The position numbers and the translations under genes are program-made. Shown one piece after another: positions 26,922 through 37,037 of a stretch of DNA of 64,000 nucleotides. A model generated the notes under the pieces. That model saw nothing but the letters and a program-made list of their open reading frames with translations, was not told the DNA's origin and ran no database searches. The DNA is from Saprospiraceae bacterium. GTDB taxonomy: Bacteria > Bacteroidota > Bacteroidia > Chitinophagales > Saprospiraceae. Each line of letters starts with the position of its first letter. Positions within the stretch are counted from its first letter, which is position 1. The stretch lies in the NCBI GenBank assembly GCA_020436935.1, contig JAGQWX010000001.1:1-64000 (forward strand), read 5' to 3'.

Positions 26922-29312
26922 ATGCTAAACACTGTGAAAGGATTATTTCCTTATATTCTCGGAATTTTATTGGTAGCCTCCATCATATTTTATCCGGAAT
27001 TGCAGGGCAAAAAGCTTGGTGCAACTGACGCTGTAGCAAGTATTGCCAATGGTGCAGAACTCAATAAATACGGGCCTGACATCAAATGGAATGGCCGGGT
27101 ATTTAGTGGTATGCCTTACATGGGTCATGGTGGTGGAAAAAACTACCTCGTCGATGCATACAATACAGTATTGTTCTCTCTACCAAACAATATAGCTTTT
27201 CTGAGTATTCTGATGCTCTGTGGTTTCTTTTCACTGACCATAATGAATGTTGATAAACGGCTGGCTTTTGTGTTGAGTATAGCTTTAGGATTGAATACAT
27301 GGATTCTGGATTCCTTATGGGCGTCTCATCCTACAAAAATAATGTCTCTCGCCTATATTCTTCTCACAGCTGCAGGCTTGATAGGTTATCTCCAATACCA
27401 GAAAAAGCTGGGACTTTTTTACATCATGTTTGGTCTCACATTTGCTATTGCAAACGGCCATTATCAGATCATCTATTATGGTCTCATCATCTGCGTAATA
27501 TTGGCTTTGTATTTTTTGGTACAGTATATCAGGCAGAATAAGGTAGTTGATTTTATGAAAAAGAGTGCTTGGCTGGTAGGTGTCATTTTGATCCCTGTGG
27601 CCATCCATTTGCCTAAGCTTTATCTGGACAACAGGTACAATTCTGAAACCATGAGGGGTGGCAAAACGGAACTGGTCAAACCTGAGGCCAACTCAACTGC
27701 CGCAGATGGAGGTCTGGACATCAATTATGCTTTCAGCTGGAGTTACACAGTTCCTGAATTATTGAATTTTATGGTACCGGATGCTTTGGGTGGCTCAAGC
27801 TCAAGAAAAATGGCGACAAAAGATTCAAAGCTGGCAAAAGCCATAAACCCATCCGTAAGAGAACAACAACTGCCCATGCATTGGGGTATCCAGCCATTTA
27901 CAGGAGCACCCAATTACCTGGGCGTAAGTGTGGTCTTCTTATTTATCTTTTCTATGTTTTATTGGAAAAATAAATTAAAGTATCCACTATTGGGTCTGAT
28001 CATCCTCTCTGCTATGATGGGACTTGGGAGAAGTTTTCTTGCTTTCAATGAAATTCTTTTCAATACTCTTCCACTTTACAACAAGTTTAGGGCACCAACT
28101 ATGGCCTTCTCCATTTTGAATATTCTTACCATTTTGGTCATAGGAGGAGGACTTCATCAGGCCATAATGGCAGATTTTGACAAAGAACGCTTTAAGAAGT
28201 CCTTATGGAAGGCTGCCGGCACGGCTTTGGGGTTGATGATTATTGGGTATTTCCTGGTAGCATCCGGAGATTTTACCAGCGACAATGACCTTAAAATTTT
28301 TGGAGGAAATAACGATGCGCTAAGGTTGGCTATTCAGGACCGCAAAGCATTGCTCAACAGCGATATGATGAGAAGCTTTCTGTTACTGATGCTCGTTTTT
28401 GCTGGTCTTTTTGCTTTTCTGGCTGGCAAACTTAAAAACTGGATGCTCATTACAGGACTTGGACTTATTATTTTTCTGGATTTGTTTACCGTTTATAAGC
28501 GGTATCTCAACTACGACATTTTCAAAAATGCAAGCAAGGCAGAAAACCTGGTTCCGTCTGCTCCATTTAATGCCCAACTGGAAGGCGATACGACTTACTA
28601 TAGAATATTCAACACCACCAATCCCAATGTTTTCAATGAAAACAACGACAGCTACAGACACTATTCAGTAGGAGGTTATTCTCCGGCAAAGCTGTACAGA
28701 TACCAGGACATGATTGATGTACACTTGTCAAGAGGAAGTATGCCTGTCTTCAATATGCTCAACACCAAGTATTTTATCGTCAGCCAAAATGATCAGCCTA
28801 CAGCGCAGCTCAATCCAAACGCTTGTGGTAATGCCTGGTTTGTGAGTCAGGTTCAGTTTGCAGAAAATGCAAACGCAGAAATCGATGCGTTGTCAACCTT
28901 TGATCCAAAAACCACAGCCTGGGTGGATGCCAGATTCAAAGACGAGACTACCTTCACAGGCAATACAGATTCAACAGCCTCAATTACACTGGTCAATTAT
29001 CATCCGGATCATCTTACTTATAGTGCCAATTCTTCTTCAGGAGGATATGCCGTATTTTCAGAAGTTTGGTACAAGGGCAATGAAGACTGGAAAATATACA
29101 TAGACGGGCAAGAAACAAAAATGATAAGAACAAATTACATCCTTAGAGGTGCATATATACCGGCGGGACAGCATACTGTGGAGATGAAGTTTGAAATTGA
29201 AGGTATTCAACCCATAATTATAGCTAAAAATCTGGCTTCACTATTGTTTTTGCTGATACCCATAGGATTAATCGGCTGGACTTATAAAGAATCGCGCAAA
29301 GATGTCGCATGA
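26922..29312 (+). CDS. YfhO-family multi-pass membrane protein
   Basis: The 796-aa protein has a run of about 12 membrane helices up to residue 550 or so, a periplasmic domain of about 200 residues, and a final helix near the C-terminus. It resembles the YfhO family, membrane proteins with a GT-C-like fold; Bacillus YfhO glycosylates lipoteichoic acid. The early GATDAVASIANGAELNKYGP and SGMPYMGHGGG region is typical of Bacteroidota members. The downstream glycosyltransferase overlaps it by 11 nt, so the two are translationally coupled and may act on the same glycan. Substrate is unknown. Confidence 0.85.
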   Translation: MLNTVKGLFPYILGILLVASIIFYPELQGKKLGATDAVASIANGAELNKYGPDIKWNGRVFSGMPYMGHGGGKNYLVDAYNTVLFSLPNNIAFLSILMLCGFFSLTIMNVDKRLAFVLSIALGLNTWILDSLWASHPTKIMSLAYILLTAAGLIGYLQYQKKLGLFYIMFGLTFAIANGHYQIIYYGLIICVILALYFLVQYIRQNKVVDFMKKSAWLVGVILIPVAIHLPKLYLDNRYNSETMRGGKTELVKPEANSTAADGGLDINYAFSWSYTVPELLNFMVPDALGGSSSRKMATKDSKLAKAINPSVREQQLPMHWGIQPFTGAPNYLGVSVVFLFIFSMFYWKNKLKYPLLGLIILSAMMGLGRSFLAFNEILFNTLPLYNKFRAPTMAFSILNILTILVIGGGLHQAIMADFDKERFKKSLWKAAGTALGLMIIGYFLVASGDFTSDNDLKIFGGNNDALRLAIQDRKALLNSDMMRSFLLLMLVFAGLFAFLAGKLKNWMLITGLGLIIFLDLFTVYKRYLNYDIFKNASKAENLVPSAPFNAQLEGDTTYYRIFNTTNPNVFNENNDSYRHYSVGGYSPAKLYRYQDMIDVHLSRGSMPVFNMLNTKYFIVSQNDQPTAQLNPNACGNAWFVSQVQFAENANAEIDALSTFDPKTTAWVDARFKDETTFTGNTDSTASITLVNYHPDHLTYSANSSSGGYAVFSEVWYKGNEDWKIYIDGQETKMIRTNYILRGAYIPAGQHTVEMKFEIEGIQPIIIAKNLASLLFLLIPIGLIGWTYKESRKDVA

Positions 29313-30441
29313 CATAAAACTGCTGACGCTCATTTCATATAAGTTTCTGCCGGCAAAATTGGGTGGACATTTATCTCACGTGTATTTTCACAATGCAGTG
29401 TCCACTTACCTGGAAAGCATTATTGCCGGCAGAATTGAGAATGATCCCTCAAGTGAAAAGAACTTAAGATTTGAGCTGATTCCAGTTTTTAGGTCTCAGT
29501 TGGGTACTTATTTTCCATTTTCTCATAGCCTTGATTTGGTTTCTATCATCAGGAAAAGAAAAATCAATGCCCTCATGTGTTCTCACCCCTACCTTGGGCC
29601 AACCGGCTGGTTGGCTTCAAGAATCACTCATATACCTATGGTCAGTTACAGTCACAACATAGAGTCTGAACGCTTCAGGTCCATGGGCAGGAAATGGTGG
29701 AGGTTGATGCACCATTTTGAAAAATGGGTCATGAGAAAATCCGCCATCAACTTTTTTGTAACCGAGGAAGATATGATATGGGCTATTGATCACTATGGAC
29801 TCAGTCCAAAAGCCTGCTTTGTATCTCCTTTTGGTATCAATCTGGACAAAATTCCAGAAAAAAATACAAATGCAAAAAACAACTGGGTCAAAAAGGGAGT
29901 CATTGAGCCACAAGACAAGTTATTGTATTTTGTAGGTTCATACGATTATCAACCCAATGAACAGGCAGTGATTGATATCCTACACGAAGTATTGCCCAGA
30001 CTATCAAAAACAAACATGGCATACAAAATACTCATCGTTGGCAAAGGGCTGTCAAATGTTCTAAAAAAAGAAATTGAGGAAACGACTGGAAAGGTAGTTT
30101 ATGTTGGCTTTGTCGAGGACATAAGGGATGTACTCGATGCGGCTGATGTAATGCTCAACCCGATGAGTCTTGGAGGTGGCATCAAAACAAAAGCTGTAGA
30201 AGCTCTAGGCAACAATATCAGAGTAGTCAGCACTGAAGATGGTTCTAAAGGATTATTGCAGGAAGTTTGTGGAAAAATGCTTTTGGTGAGCAAAGATGGG
30301 GATTGGGATACATTTACCCAAAACATTGTGCTCGCAGCATCAGATAAGGAGAACATTCCGGACTCATTCTATGCTCAGTACTCCTGGAGCGGAGTTACAG
30401 AAAAAGCCAGTCAGGAGATAAAAAAGATCATTTTGAAATAA
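29302..30441 (+). CDS. Glycosyltransferase, GT-B fold (GT4-like)
   Basis: The C-terminal half has the nucleotide-sugar site pattern of GT4/GT1 enzymes: LLYFVGSYDYQPNEQAV, VGFVEDIRDVLDAADVMLNP and GGGIKTKAVEALG. The N-terminal half is the acceptor domain with SYSHNIESERF. It overlaps the YfhO-like gene by 11 nt and its 3' end overlaps the convergent TylF-like gene by 14 nt, marking the border of the polysaccharide cluster. Acceptor and donor sugars are not inferable. Confidence 0.9.
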   Translation: MSHDIKLLTLISYKFLPAKLGGHLSHVYFHNAVSTYLESIIAGRIENDPSSEKNLRFELIPVFRSQLGTYFPFSHSLDLVSIIRKRKINALMCSHPYLGPTGWLASRITHIPMVSYSHNIESERFRSMGRKWWRLMHHFEKWVMRKSAINFFVTEEDMIWAIDHYGLSPKACFVSPFGINLDKIPEKNTNAKNNWVKKGVIEPQDKLLYFVGSYDYQPNEQAVIDILHEVLPRLSKTNMAYKILIVGKGLSNVLKKEIEETTGKVVYVGFVEDIRDVLDAADVMLNPMSLGGGIKTKAVEALGNNIRVVSTEDGSKGLLQEVCGKMLLVSKDGDWDTFTQNIVLAASDKENIPDSFYAQYSWSGVTEKASQEIKKIILK

Positions 30442-31096
30442 TGGCCGTTCCTCCAATATCAGGTATAGGAACAAAACCTAAGCCATTGGCCGAACAGAAT
30501 TTTATTACTGCGTCTCTGGCACCTACGTATTGTTGATTATTGAAGTCGTGGATGAAGATATAGCCACCAGGTTCAAGCCTGGGATAAAAATATTCGAGGC
30601 CGGCAAGAATGGGCTGATACAAGTCGGCATCCAGACTGACAAAGCAAAATTTATCTTCAAGGCCTTCCGCTGTTGCCGGAAAAAAACCTTTCCTTACAAT
30701 ACAATTTTCTCGATTTTTCATGCGTGAAAGAACAAATTCTACACTCGTATCAGAAAAATCCTGATCACCTGTTGAATAGTTGTTCTCTTTTTCAACTACG
30801 ATATCCTTAACATCAAATCCTTCAAAAGTATCAAACAAATAAAGCTTGCGATCCGGGAATATTTTATTGAGTTTTTCAGAAAAAGACCCTTTGTATACTC
30901 CTACCTCAGCCATATTTCCCTGAATTCCTTTCTTTTTTATTTCAGACATACAAAGTTCCAGGGTCCTGTACCTCACATAGTCCATGTTGAGGTCGAGAAA
31001 GAGGTCTTTTTTATCAAAATACTCCAGAGATTTAGTGATATAAAGATGCTTTGCAGCAAGAATACTACTTATGAATTTAAATATTTTCTTTAACAT
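30428..31096 (-). CDS. TylF/MycF-family O-methyltransferase
   Basis: The SAM-binding region GNMAEVGVYKGSFSEKLN and KLYLFDTFEGFD are family hallmarks, as are FVSLDADLYQPILAGLEYFYPRL and GGYIFIHDF. TylF and MycF methylate sugar hydroxyls in macrolides; family members in polysaccharide clusters are thought to methylate glycan residues. I start at ATG 31096 (222 aa); the preceding TTG adds one residue only. It is the last gene of the minus-strand cluster, 12 nt after the large membrane protein. Confidence 0.88.
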   Translation of the reverse strand: MLKKIFKFISSILAAKHLYITKSLEYFDKKDLFLDLNMDYVRYRTLELCMSEIKKKGIQGNMAEVGVYKGSFSEKLNKIFPDRKLYLFDTFEGFDVKDIVVEKENNYSTGDQDFSDTSVEFVLSRMKNRENCIVRKGFFPATAEGLEDKFCFVSLDADLYQPILAGLEYFYPRLEPGGYIFIHDFNNQQYVGARDAVIKFCSANGLGFVPIPDIGGTAIISK

Positions 31097-31108
31097 CAAA
31101 TTGTTTGT

Positions 31109-32752
31109 TTAATGAGTCTTCGCCCTTGGTTTCATTCCGTCTGAGATGTTTGGACCCAACCATTCAAAATCAGGCTGACCATATATGCAAGGAGGTTTCG
31201 CCCCCCAACAAAAATCAGACGATATTCTTATGTCTTTCCCTTCCGAAACCCCGGGTATGATATTTCCTGAAGGATATTCTGCCTGGTGCAAAAGATACCA
31301 TCCTCTTGCGCTATAATTGTTTTTCACCATCGAAAGCGGATTCCCGGAGATGATCAACAAACATATGATCGACATGCCCAAAAGCGATATATCTGTATAT
31401 CTTGGATGTACAGCTATCCTGGCCCAGCTGGCCAGTTGAAAAAGATTGTATCCAATAAACAAGTATAAAAATCCACTGGCAAACCTTGGGTCCGGGGCAT
31501 TGGTCAGCCAAAAGAATATTGAAAACAGAAAAAAAACATGCAGCACCAAGTTCTTTACTCTTATGCCTGAAGTAATGTCTTTTAATATTTTGATGGTGTA
31601 AATGATAAAAGAAATGCAAAAGGCTAAAAAAATCAATTTATAGGCGCTGTTCACCTTATTGATCGTCATATACCATCTTTCTACCATGTCCCGAAAGCCA
31701 AGGCCTGCTATATTTTTAGTGCCAAGCATACTGTCCAGTAAGGCATTTTTCTCAAAGACAGCCACCTCCATAGGGACTTTCCAAACCACGTCAAAAAGAT
31801 CAATTTTATAGTATGGATAAACGAGATATCCCGACATCAGGTAATTCCTTATCAGAAACGGAGCAATCATTATTATAAAAATCCCTCCCATCCACATGAT
31901 GGACCATAGCTCTTTGCGCTGAAAATAAAAGTACAACGCATAAAGGTTGAGCAATAACACCGGGAAGTAAGAAATCTTAAATAAAAAAGCGCCGACACTC
32001 AGGAGAAAAACAATCATCAGACTTTGTTCTTCATATTTGTCTGATGTCAAAAATGTAATAATTGCAGCACATGCCAGAGTGCTTGCAGGTACATCAGGAC
32101 TGAAACTGCTTGCAGCGTGACTCATGTTTACAAAAAAGAATAATGTAGTTGCGTACATGAAGATTTCTGCTACATTTTTCTGCCTGCTCTCCATCAGTTT
32201 CCTTAAAAGATATAGTCCAATGAGCAAATAAAAATATCCATTGAGTCCATGAAGAGTAGATCCCTTAATGAACGACAATCCATAAATTGCTCCAAGATTG
32301 AAGTATTGATAATTGAAGCCAAACCGGCTGTGCACATTGGCAAGGCCTTTAATTACAGGGTAATCCTCTATCCATCTGATCAGTGGAAGGTGGTATGATC
32401 CGGTATCAGGATTGGTTATAGGACCGGAACTTTTGTAAATCACATAAAACACGAACAGTAATAAAAATAAAATACTGCTTTTGGTCTGAAGTAACTTGAA
32501 ATTTGGCACCAATTCCTTACGGTTGTTGACATAGATTATCGCCACAAATGTTATGATCACCAGATGGATGGACAAATGATTGAGCTTCATCCACAGAGAT
32601 AAAAACCCTGAAATACTCATCAACAAAGTCAAGCCCAACATAGAAAGGATTTCAGGCGTATTGATAGCAGATGCAGTCCATTTTTTCACCTGAAAACCCA
32701 AAAGAAAGGAAGTCAGAAAAATGTAAGACCAGCACAATGCAATTTCAACCAT
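31109..32752 (-). CDS. Multi-pass membrane protein, GT-C-like or polymerase-like
   Basis: This 547-aa protein has about 12 predicted membrane helices and a periplasmic-type loop with TNPDTGSYHLPLIRWIED after the third or fourth helix. Such Asp/His-bearing loops are found in ArnT-like GT-C transferases and in lipid-linked glycan polymerases or ligases. It overlaps the upstream glycosyltransferase by one base (TAATG). It is the best candidate in the cluster for a membrane-stage step (polymerase, ligase or GT-C), but I cannot assign a family with certainty. Confidence 0.75.
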   Translation of the reverse strand: MVEIALCWSYIFLTSFLLGFQVKKWTASAINTPEILSMLGLTLLMSISGFLSLWMKLNHLSIHLVIITFVAIIYVNNRKELVPNFKLLQTKSSILFLLLFVFYVIYKSSGPITNPDTGSYHLPLIRWIEDYPVIKGLANVHSRFGFNYQYFNLGAIYGLSFIKGSTLHGLNGYFYLLIGLYLLRKLMESRQKNVAEIFMYATTLFFFVNMSHAASSFSPDVPASTLACAAIITFLTSDKYEEQSLMIVFLLSVGAFLFKISYFPVLLLNLYALYFYFQRKELWSIMWMGGIFIIMIAPFLIRNYLMSGYLVYPYYKIDLFDVVWKVPMEVAVFEKNALLDSMLGTKNIAGLGFRDMVERWYMTINKVNSAYKLIFLAFCISFIIYTIKILKDITSGIRVKNLVLHVFFLFSIFFWLTNAPDPRFASGFLYLFIGYNLFQLASWARIAVHPRYTDISLLGMSIICLLIISGNPLSMVKNNYSARGWYLLHQAEYPSGNIIPGVSEGKDIRISSDFCWGAKPPCIYGQPDFEWLGPNISDGMKPRAKTH

Positions 32753-33873
32753 TATTCCGGTGTCTGATCTTTAGGCCTCAATTCAAGAATGCGCGAAAGC
32801 TCTTGCCCGCTCTTTTCCCAGGAGAAATCTTTGAGCCTTTCTTTTCCATTACTTATCAATTGCTCACGAAGGCCGTTTTCGTTTTTATACATTTTCAACA
32901 ATGCATCGGCGATGCTGTCTACTGAAAAAGGATCTATATATAGGGCTGCATTGTCACCAATCTCAGGCATGGAAGAAACATTGGAGGTTATTACCGGAGT
33001 ATTACATTCAAAGCCTTCTAAGATCGGCATACCAAAGCCTTCATAAATCGAAGGAAAACAAAGCGCTACCGCCTGCCTTGTCAATTGCAGCTTATCTGCC
33101 TCGCTGACACGACCCAGAATCTTTATCGCTTGGGGATGATTTACACTTTTCATCGTGTCTTGTAAGGCTTCTGCATCCCAGGAAATATTCCCTGCAATTT
33201 TTAATTCTACGTCTTCATTTATCCTACTTCTAAATTTATCGAATGCCACGATAAGTCTTGATAGGTTTTTCCTTGGTATCAGACTGCCAATAAAGAAAAA
33301 GTAGGGATTTTTATCTTTTTGATCCCCGGACACCACCTCAACTTCCTTAAGTACCGTCGAACAATAGACAATCTCGATCGGTGGTTTTGGCTTGTAAATT
33401 TCTTCTATCTCCTTTTTACTGAACTCACTGATGGTAATGATCTTTTTGGCACGGTTCGCGTACTTTTTAATGTAGGTATTGTAAAAAGTTCTGTTCCACC
33501 ATTTCAGACCTTCAGGGTACCTTACAAAATTCAAATCATAAATAACCGGATATTGTGGTGCCATGACCAGTGGGCTGATAAAACCATCAGGTGCATAAAT
33601 TTTATCAACTTTAATAAATAGAAAAAATATTGGCAAAAAGAGCTCTGTCCAAATCCAATACAAGACAGCATGCCTCAAAGGTGGAAAGATTTTATAGGAG
33701 CTCGCATTGGGAAAATCAAAAAAATCCTCTATGTAGTTGGTGGGTAAAAGCAATAAGAAGTGATGGTCCGGGTGATTCCTGAGCAATTCCTGAGTCGTTT
33801 TAATGGAATAATACCCTATTCCGTCGTACTTCTTATTTCTTAATATCCAGAGATTGATGGCAATGCGTGGCAT
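32752..33873 (-). CDS. Glycosyltransferase, GT4 family
   Basis: GT-B fold enzyme with N-terminal RNKKYDGIGYYSIKTTQELL and C-terminal FFIGSLIPRKNLSRLIVAF, ALCFPSIYEGFGMPILEGFE and a final Trp-containing DFSWEKSGQELSRIL block. These are classic GT4 motifs. It overlaps the next gene by one base. The donor is a nucleotide sugar; which one is unknown. Confidence 0.92.
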   Translation of the reverse strand: MPRIAINLWILRNKKYDGIGYYSIKTTQELLRNHPDHHFLLLLPTNYIEDFFDFPNASSYKIFPPLRHAVLYWIWTELFLPIFFLFIKVDKIYAPDGFISPLVMAPQYPVIYDLNFVRYPEGLKWWNRTFYNTYIKKYANRAKKIITISEFSKKEIEEIYKPKPPIEIVYCSTVLKEVEVVSGDQKDKNPYFFFIGSLIPRKNLSRLIVAFDKFRSRINEDVELKIAGNISWDAEALQDTMKSVNHPQAIKILGRVSEADKLQLTRQAVALCFPSIYEGFGMPILEGFECNTPVITSNVSSMPEIGDNAALYIDPFSVDSIADALLKMYKNENGLREQLISNGKERLKDFSWEKSGQELSRILELRPKDQTPE

Positions 33874-33927
33874 TGGATAATGTCAGTTGTCTAAAAAATA
33901 TGGGTTTGTACGGAGCATAATAAGCAA

Positions 33928-34809
33928 TCAGGGGGTTCTGAATTTCCCCACAATAGCATATATCCGCTGGATAAGATTCTTTTTGAATAAAAACCAGCGC
34001 GGAGGAACAACTCCCTTTTTCTTGAAAAACCCAATCAACTCTTCAATGGATTTTGCTTCAAAAAACGCGAGGCTTTTCCATGCAGCCGGATTTGATCCCC
34101 CAGCAAAGTTTTTTGCATTTACATAATTGTCTTCGTCAAGGTCCAGCCAAAACTGGAAATATCCATTCTTGTCTTTCACATCAGCGTTGTGACTCCAGTT
34201 CTCGACCTTAAACTTTACTTCTTCCTTTGCTCTTGCCCACGATTGATGGATCATTGAGAATGGAGAAAAAATTGTTTGTTGTTTCAAGTTTCTGGCTGCG
34301 ATATAATTGGGATAATTGGTGGCAATTCTTGCAAACTCATTGGAGCCCGATATGACCAGGAATCCATTGGGTGTCTGTTTGAACAAATTGATCCAGTTTA
34401 CAGCAATGCAAATCTGGTTTTTTTCAGGTTCTTTCAGATAGGAATGCTTTGACCTGAGGTATGAGCAAAACTTTTCAAAGCCAAGAAAGTATTCGTCGGT
34501 ATCTATTTGTACATGCCAGCCTCCTTTCCCCATAAAATCCGCCAAAAGTTGACGTTGTCTGGTATCGTTCTGCATCGCAGTATTCCCGGGAATGCAAAAG
34601 TCATCTTCGTAAATGCGAATTTTTTGATCTGAATCATAAGTTTTAATCCAATCAAGAATACCTTCATCAAAAGCAAATGCATTGCCGCTCCATGATCTTC
34701 TATTGATGTCCAATGCAAAGCTGATTTGGTCTGCATAGGGATAGATCAGTGGCAACGAATTTTTTACATATGCATAATCGTAGGCCAACAACATGCCAAC
34801 TTTAATCAT
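33928..34809 (-). CDS. Glycosyltransferase-like protein, GT-A type, probably GT2-like
   Basis: The 293-aa protein begins VGMLLAYDYAYVKNSLPLIY and carries VQIDTDEYFLGFEKF, a DxD-like metal-binding motif with the following aromatic residue as in GT2-like enzymes that act on cell-surface glycans. NFAGGSNPAAWKSL near the C-terminus is another small-family trait. Its start overlaps the stop of the gmd-like gene by 8 nt. The 54-nt gap before the next glycosyltransferase holds nothing I recognise. Confidence 0.72.
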   Translation of the reverse strand: MIKVGMLLAYDYAYVKNSLPLIYPYADQISFALDINRRSWSGNAFAFDEGILDWIKTYDSDQKIRIYEDDFCIPGNTAMQNDTRQRQLLADFMGKGGWHVQIDTDEYFLGFEKFCSYLRSKHSYLKEPEKNQICIAVNWINLFKQTPNGFLVISGSNEFARIATNYPNYIAARNLKQQTIFSPFSMIHQSWARAKEEVKFKVENWSHNADVKDKNGYFQFWLDLDEDNYVNAKNFAGGSNPAAWKSLAFFEAKSIEELIGFFKKKGVVPPRWFLFKKNLIQRIYAIVGKFRTP

Positions 34810-35785
34810 TGGCGCGGAGGTTTAGCGCTGTAAGTTCCTCAGCCAAAAGCAAATCAATCACCTCATAGACGGTCATATCGTACTGCCAACCCAGTTCATT
34901 TTTTACCAGATCAGGCGATCCATATATATCAGGTATTTCACTTGGTCTGTAAAGATCTTTATCTAACTCCAGTTTGCTTAGGGGAATGTCCAGTTTCAGG
35001 AAGATGTATTCAATGATTGACCTCAGAGAAACAGATTTTCCCGAGCAAACTATATAGTTTTTAGGTGTATGGTGCTGGAGCATCAGATACATGGTTTCAA
35101 TATATGCAGGCGCATACCCAAAATCCCTTTTAATGTCAATATTTCCAACGACGAGTTTGTCCTGTTTTCCCTTTGAAATATTAATGGCTGTTCTTAATAT
35201 CTTCTTCATAAAGAAGTTTTCTGACCTGAGGTATGATTCGTGGTTGAACAATATTCCGCATGAAATAAACAAGTCATAACTCTCCCGGTAGTTGACACAT
35301 ATCCAGTGCGCTGTTGCTTTGGAAATGGCATAAGGACTTTTAGGGTGGAATATGGAATCCTCAACGATAGGCAGTTGGTTGATGTCTCCAAACATTTCAC
35401 TACTGCTGGCCTGGTAAAATTTTATTTTTTTATTGACAATTTTGATGGACTCCAGCAAATTGATGACTGATATTGAATTGAAATTGATGGTCTCAATCGG
35501 TTGCCTGAAAGAAGCAGAAACTGAACTCTGAGCAGCAAGATTATATATTTCTTCCGGCTGATACTGCATCAATAGCTTGATGATCTGACTTACATCCAAC
35601 AAATTGCATTCTTCCATAATGACTTTATCGGCTATTCCCAGATAAGTCAATCTTGCCTTATTGGCCAGGGATTGGTAACGTGTAAGTCCAATCACCCTGT
35701 AGCCCTTTTCAATGAGCAATTTCGACAAATATGCTCCATCCTGCCCTGTTATTCCGGTGATGAGTGCGGTCTTAGTTGATTCCAA
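34802..35785 (-). CDS. gmd: GDP-mannose 4,6-dehydratase-like SDR enzyme
   Basis: Extended short-chain dehydrogenase with the NADP loop TGITGQDGAYLSKLL, NLAAQSSVSASFRQP, YQASSSEMFG, and the catalytic SPYAISK. Gmd forms GDP-4-keto-6-deoxymannose, the precursor of GDP-fucose, GDP-rhamnose and GDP-perosamine. The motif that is normally LFNHESPRRGENF reads LFNHESYLRSENF here, so substrate use may be altered. TTG at 35785 is used as start since no in-frame ATG stands upstream and the NADP loop begins 10 residues later. No reductase or aminotransferase for the GDP pathway is adjacent. Confidence 0.85.
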   Translation of the reverse strand: MESTKTALITGITGQDGAYLSKLLIEKGYRVIGLTRYQSLANKARLTYLGIADKVIMEECNLLDVSQIIKLLMQYQPEEIYNLAAQSSVSASFRQPIETINFNSISVINLLESIKIVNKKIKFYQASSSEMFGDINQLPIVEDSIFHPKSPYAISKATAHWICVNYRESYDLFISCGILFNHESYLRSENFFMKKILRTAINISKGKQDKLVVGNIDIKRDFGYAPAYIETMYLMLQHHTPKNYIVCSGKSVSLRSIIEYIFLKLDIPLSKLELDKDLYRPSEIPDIYGSPDLVKNELGWQYDMTVYEVIDLLLAEELTALNLRAND

Positions 35786-35830
35786 AAGATTTGATTTTCT
35801 GGTGATAAAATGGTTGGAAGTTCCCTATCA

Positions 35831-37030
35831 TTAAATAGAATTAATCGCCTTAAAGTAGTTTTTGTAATCCTGATAACACTTGTCCCAAGAAAATAGACTT
35901 GCCTGAACAAGACTGTCTTGACTCATTTTTTGCCTGATGGCATCGCTTGACACTATTTCTCCGATACTATGGCTCAAGACATTGAGGTCATTTGGATCAA
36001 GGAGATATCCTGCAGTGCCAACCACTTCGGGTATACTGGTCCTGTCGGAAGCAATAACGGGTGTGCCACATTGCATCGCTTCCAGTACCGGCAGGCCAAA
36101 TCCTTCATAATGCGACATGAACAGAAATGCGATGGCATTGCTATAGACAATAGCAAGGTCTTCATCATCAATATATCTTCCCGGCAAGACAATTTTTGAT
36201 CTTGTTTTATCTGATATGCCCAATTGGTCCAGTAAGGAGGTGCTGTGAGTGGTGTTACCCGCCAAAACAAGATGGATATCTTCTCCTCCTTCCTGAATGT
36301 ATTTTTCAAAGCCGAGGACCATGTGTCCTACATTTTTCCTCTTATCGCTGGAAGTTAATGTAAGAATGTAATCCTTGGGAAGACCGTATTTTTCTCTTAC
36401 TTTCTCAAATCTTACTTTGTCTTTGTCCTGGTAAAAAAGACTGTGAGATGCTGCAAGCGGGGCAACAAAAATGCTTTCAGGATCTAGGCTGGGGTCATAA
36501 TCCAGGACATCTTCCTTGGTATACTGGGAGATAGATACCGCAAAATTACCCTTAAGGCTCTCAATTATCTCTCTTGTTCTCTTGACATCCTTCCAGTACC
36601 CATTGGTTCTGATGGGTAGAATATCTAGAAGTGTCAGGCTTTTTTTTATGCCTGATCGTTGAATATTGGGTTTGAATCCCAGATAAAAAGAATGATAGAT
36701 ATCGTAATCGGACAAGTTATTTACCGGTACCGATAGTCGTCTGATTTTATTTACTCTCTTTAGAATGACTGCAGCCAGGTCGCTATTGATGAGTGCCGGA
36801 ATCTTTTGAGAAATTATCCTTTCTCTGTCTAGATGAAGTCTTTCTTGCAGATACTTTTCAAGGTTTTTTTCATAAACCCCACTATAAGTCGAATTGCAGA
36901 AAAACAGTTCTACTTCTTCATCTTCAAGTATCCTGGTGACAATCTCTTCAGAAATGCGATGCATTCCGAATGAGTTTTTCCCAATCAATATCTTCTCGGA
37001 AAAAAGGGCTCCGTCAAATACTATTTTCAT
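35831..37030 (-). CDS. Glycosyltransferase, GT4 family
   Basis: The C-terminal donor site shows YILTLTSSDKRKNVGHMVLGFEKY, AFLFMSHYEGFGLPVLEAMQCG and PVIASDRTSIPEVVG. The N-terminal domain includes KKSLTLLDILPIR, seen in mannosyltransferase-like GT4 enzymes. Length (399 aa) is typical. It starts 7 nt after the FkbM-like gene stop. Donor sugar unknown. Confidence 0.92.
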   Translation of the reverse strand: MKIVFDGALFSEKILIGKNSFGMHRISEEIVTRILEDEEVELFFCNSTYSGVYEKNLEKYLQERLHLDRERIISQKIPALINSDLAAVILKRVNKIRRLSVPVNNLSDYDIYHSFYLGFKPNIQRSGIKKSLTLLDILPIRTNGYWKDVKRTREIIESLKGNFAVSISQYTKEDVLDYDPSLDPESIFVAPLAASHSLFYQDKDKVRFEKVREKYGLPKDYILTLTSSDKRKNVGHMVLGFEKYIQEGGEDIHLVLAGNTTHSTSLLDQLGISDKTRSKIVLPGRYIDDEDLAIVYSNAIAFLFMSHYEGFGLPVLEAMQCGTPVIASDRTSIPEVVGTAGYLLDPNDLNVLSHSIGEIVSSDAIRQKMSQDSLVQASLFSWDKCYQDYKNYFKAINSI

Positions 37031-37037
37031 TTGGCTA

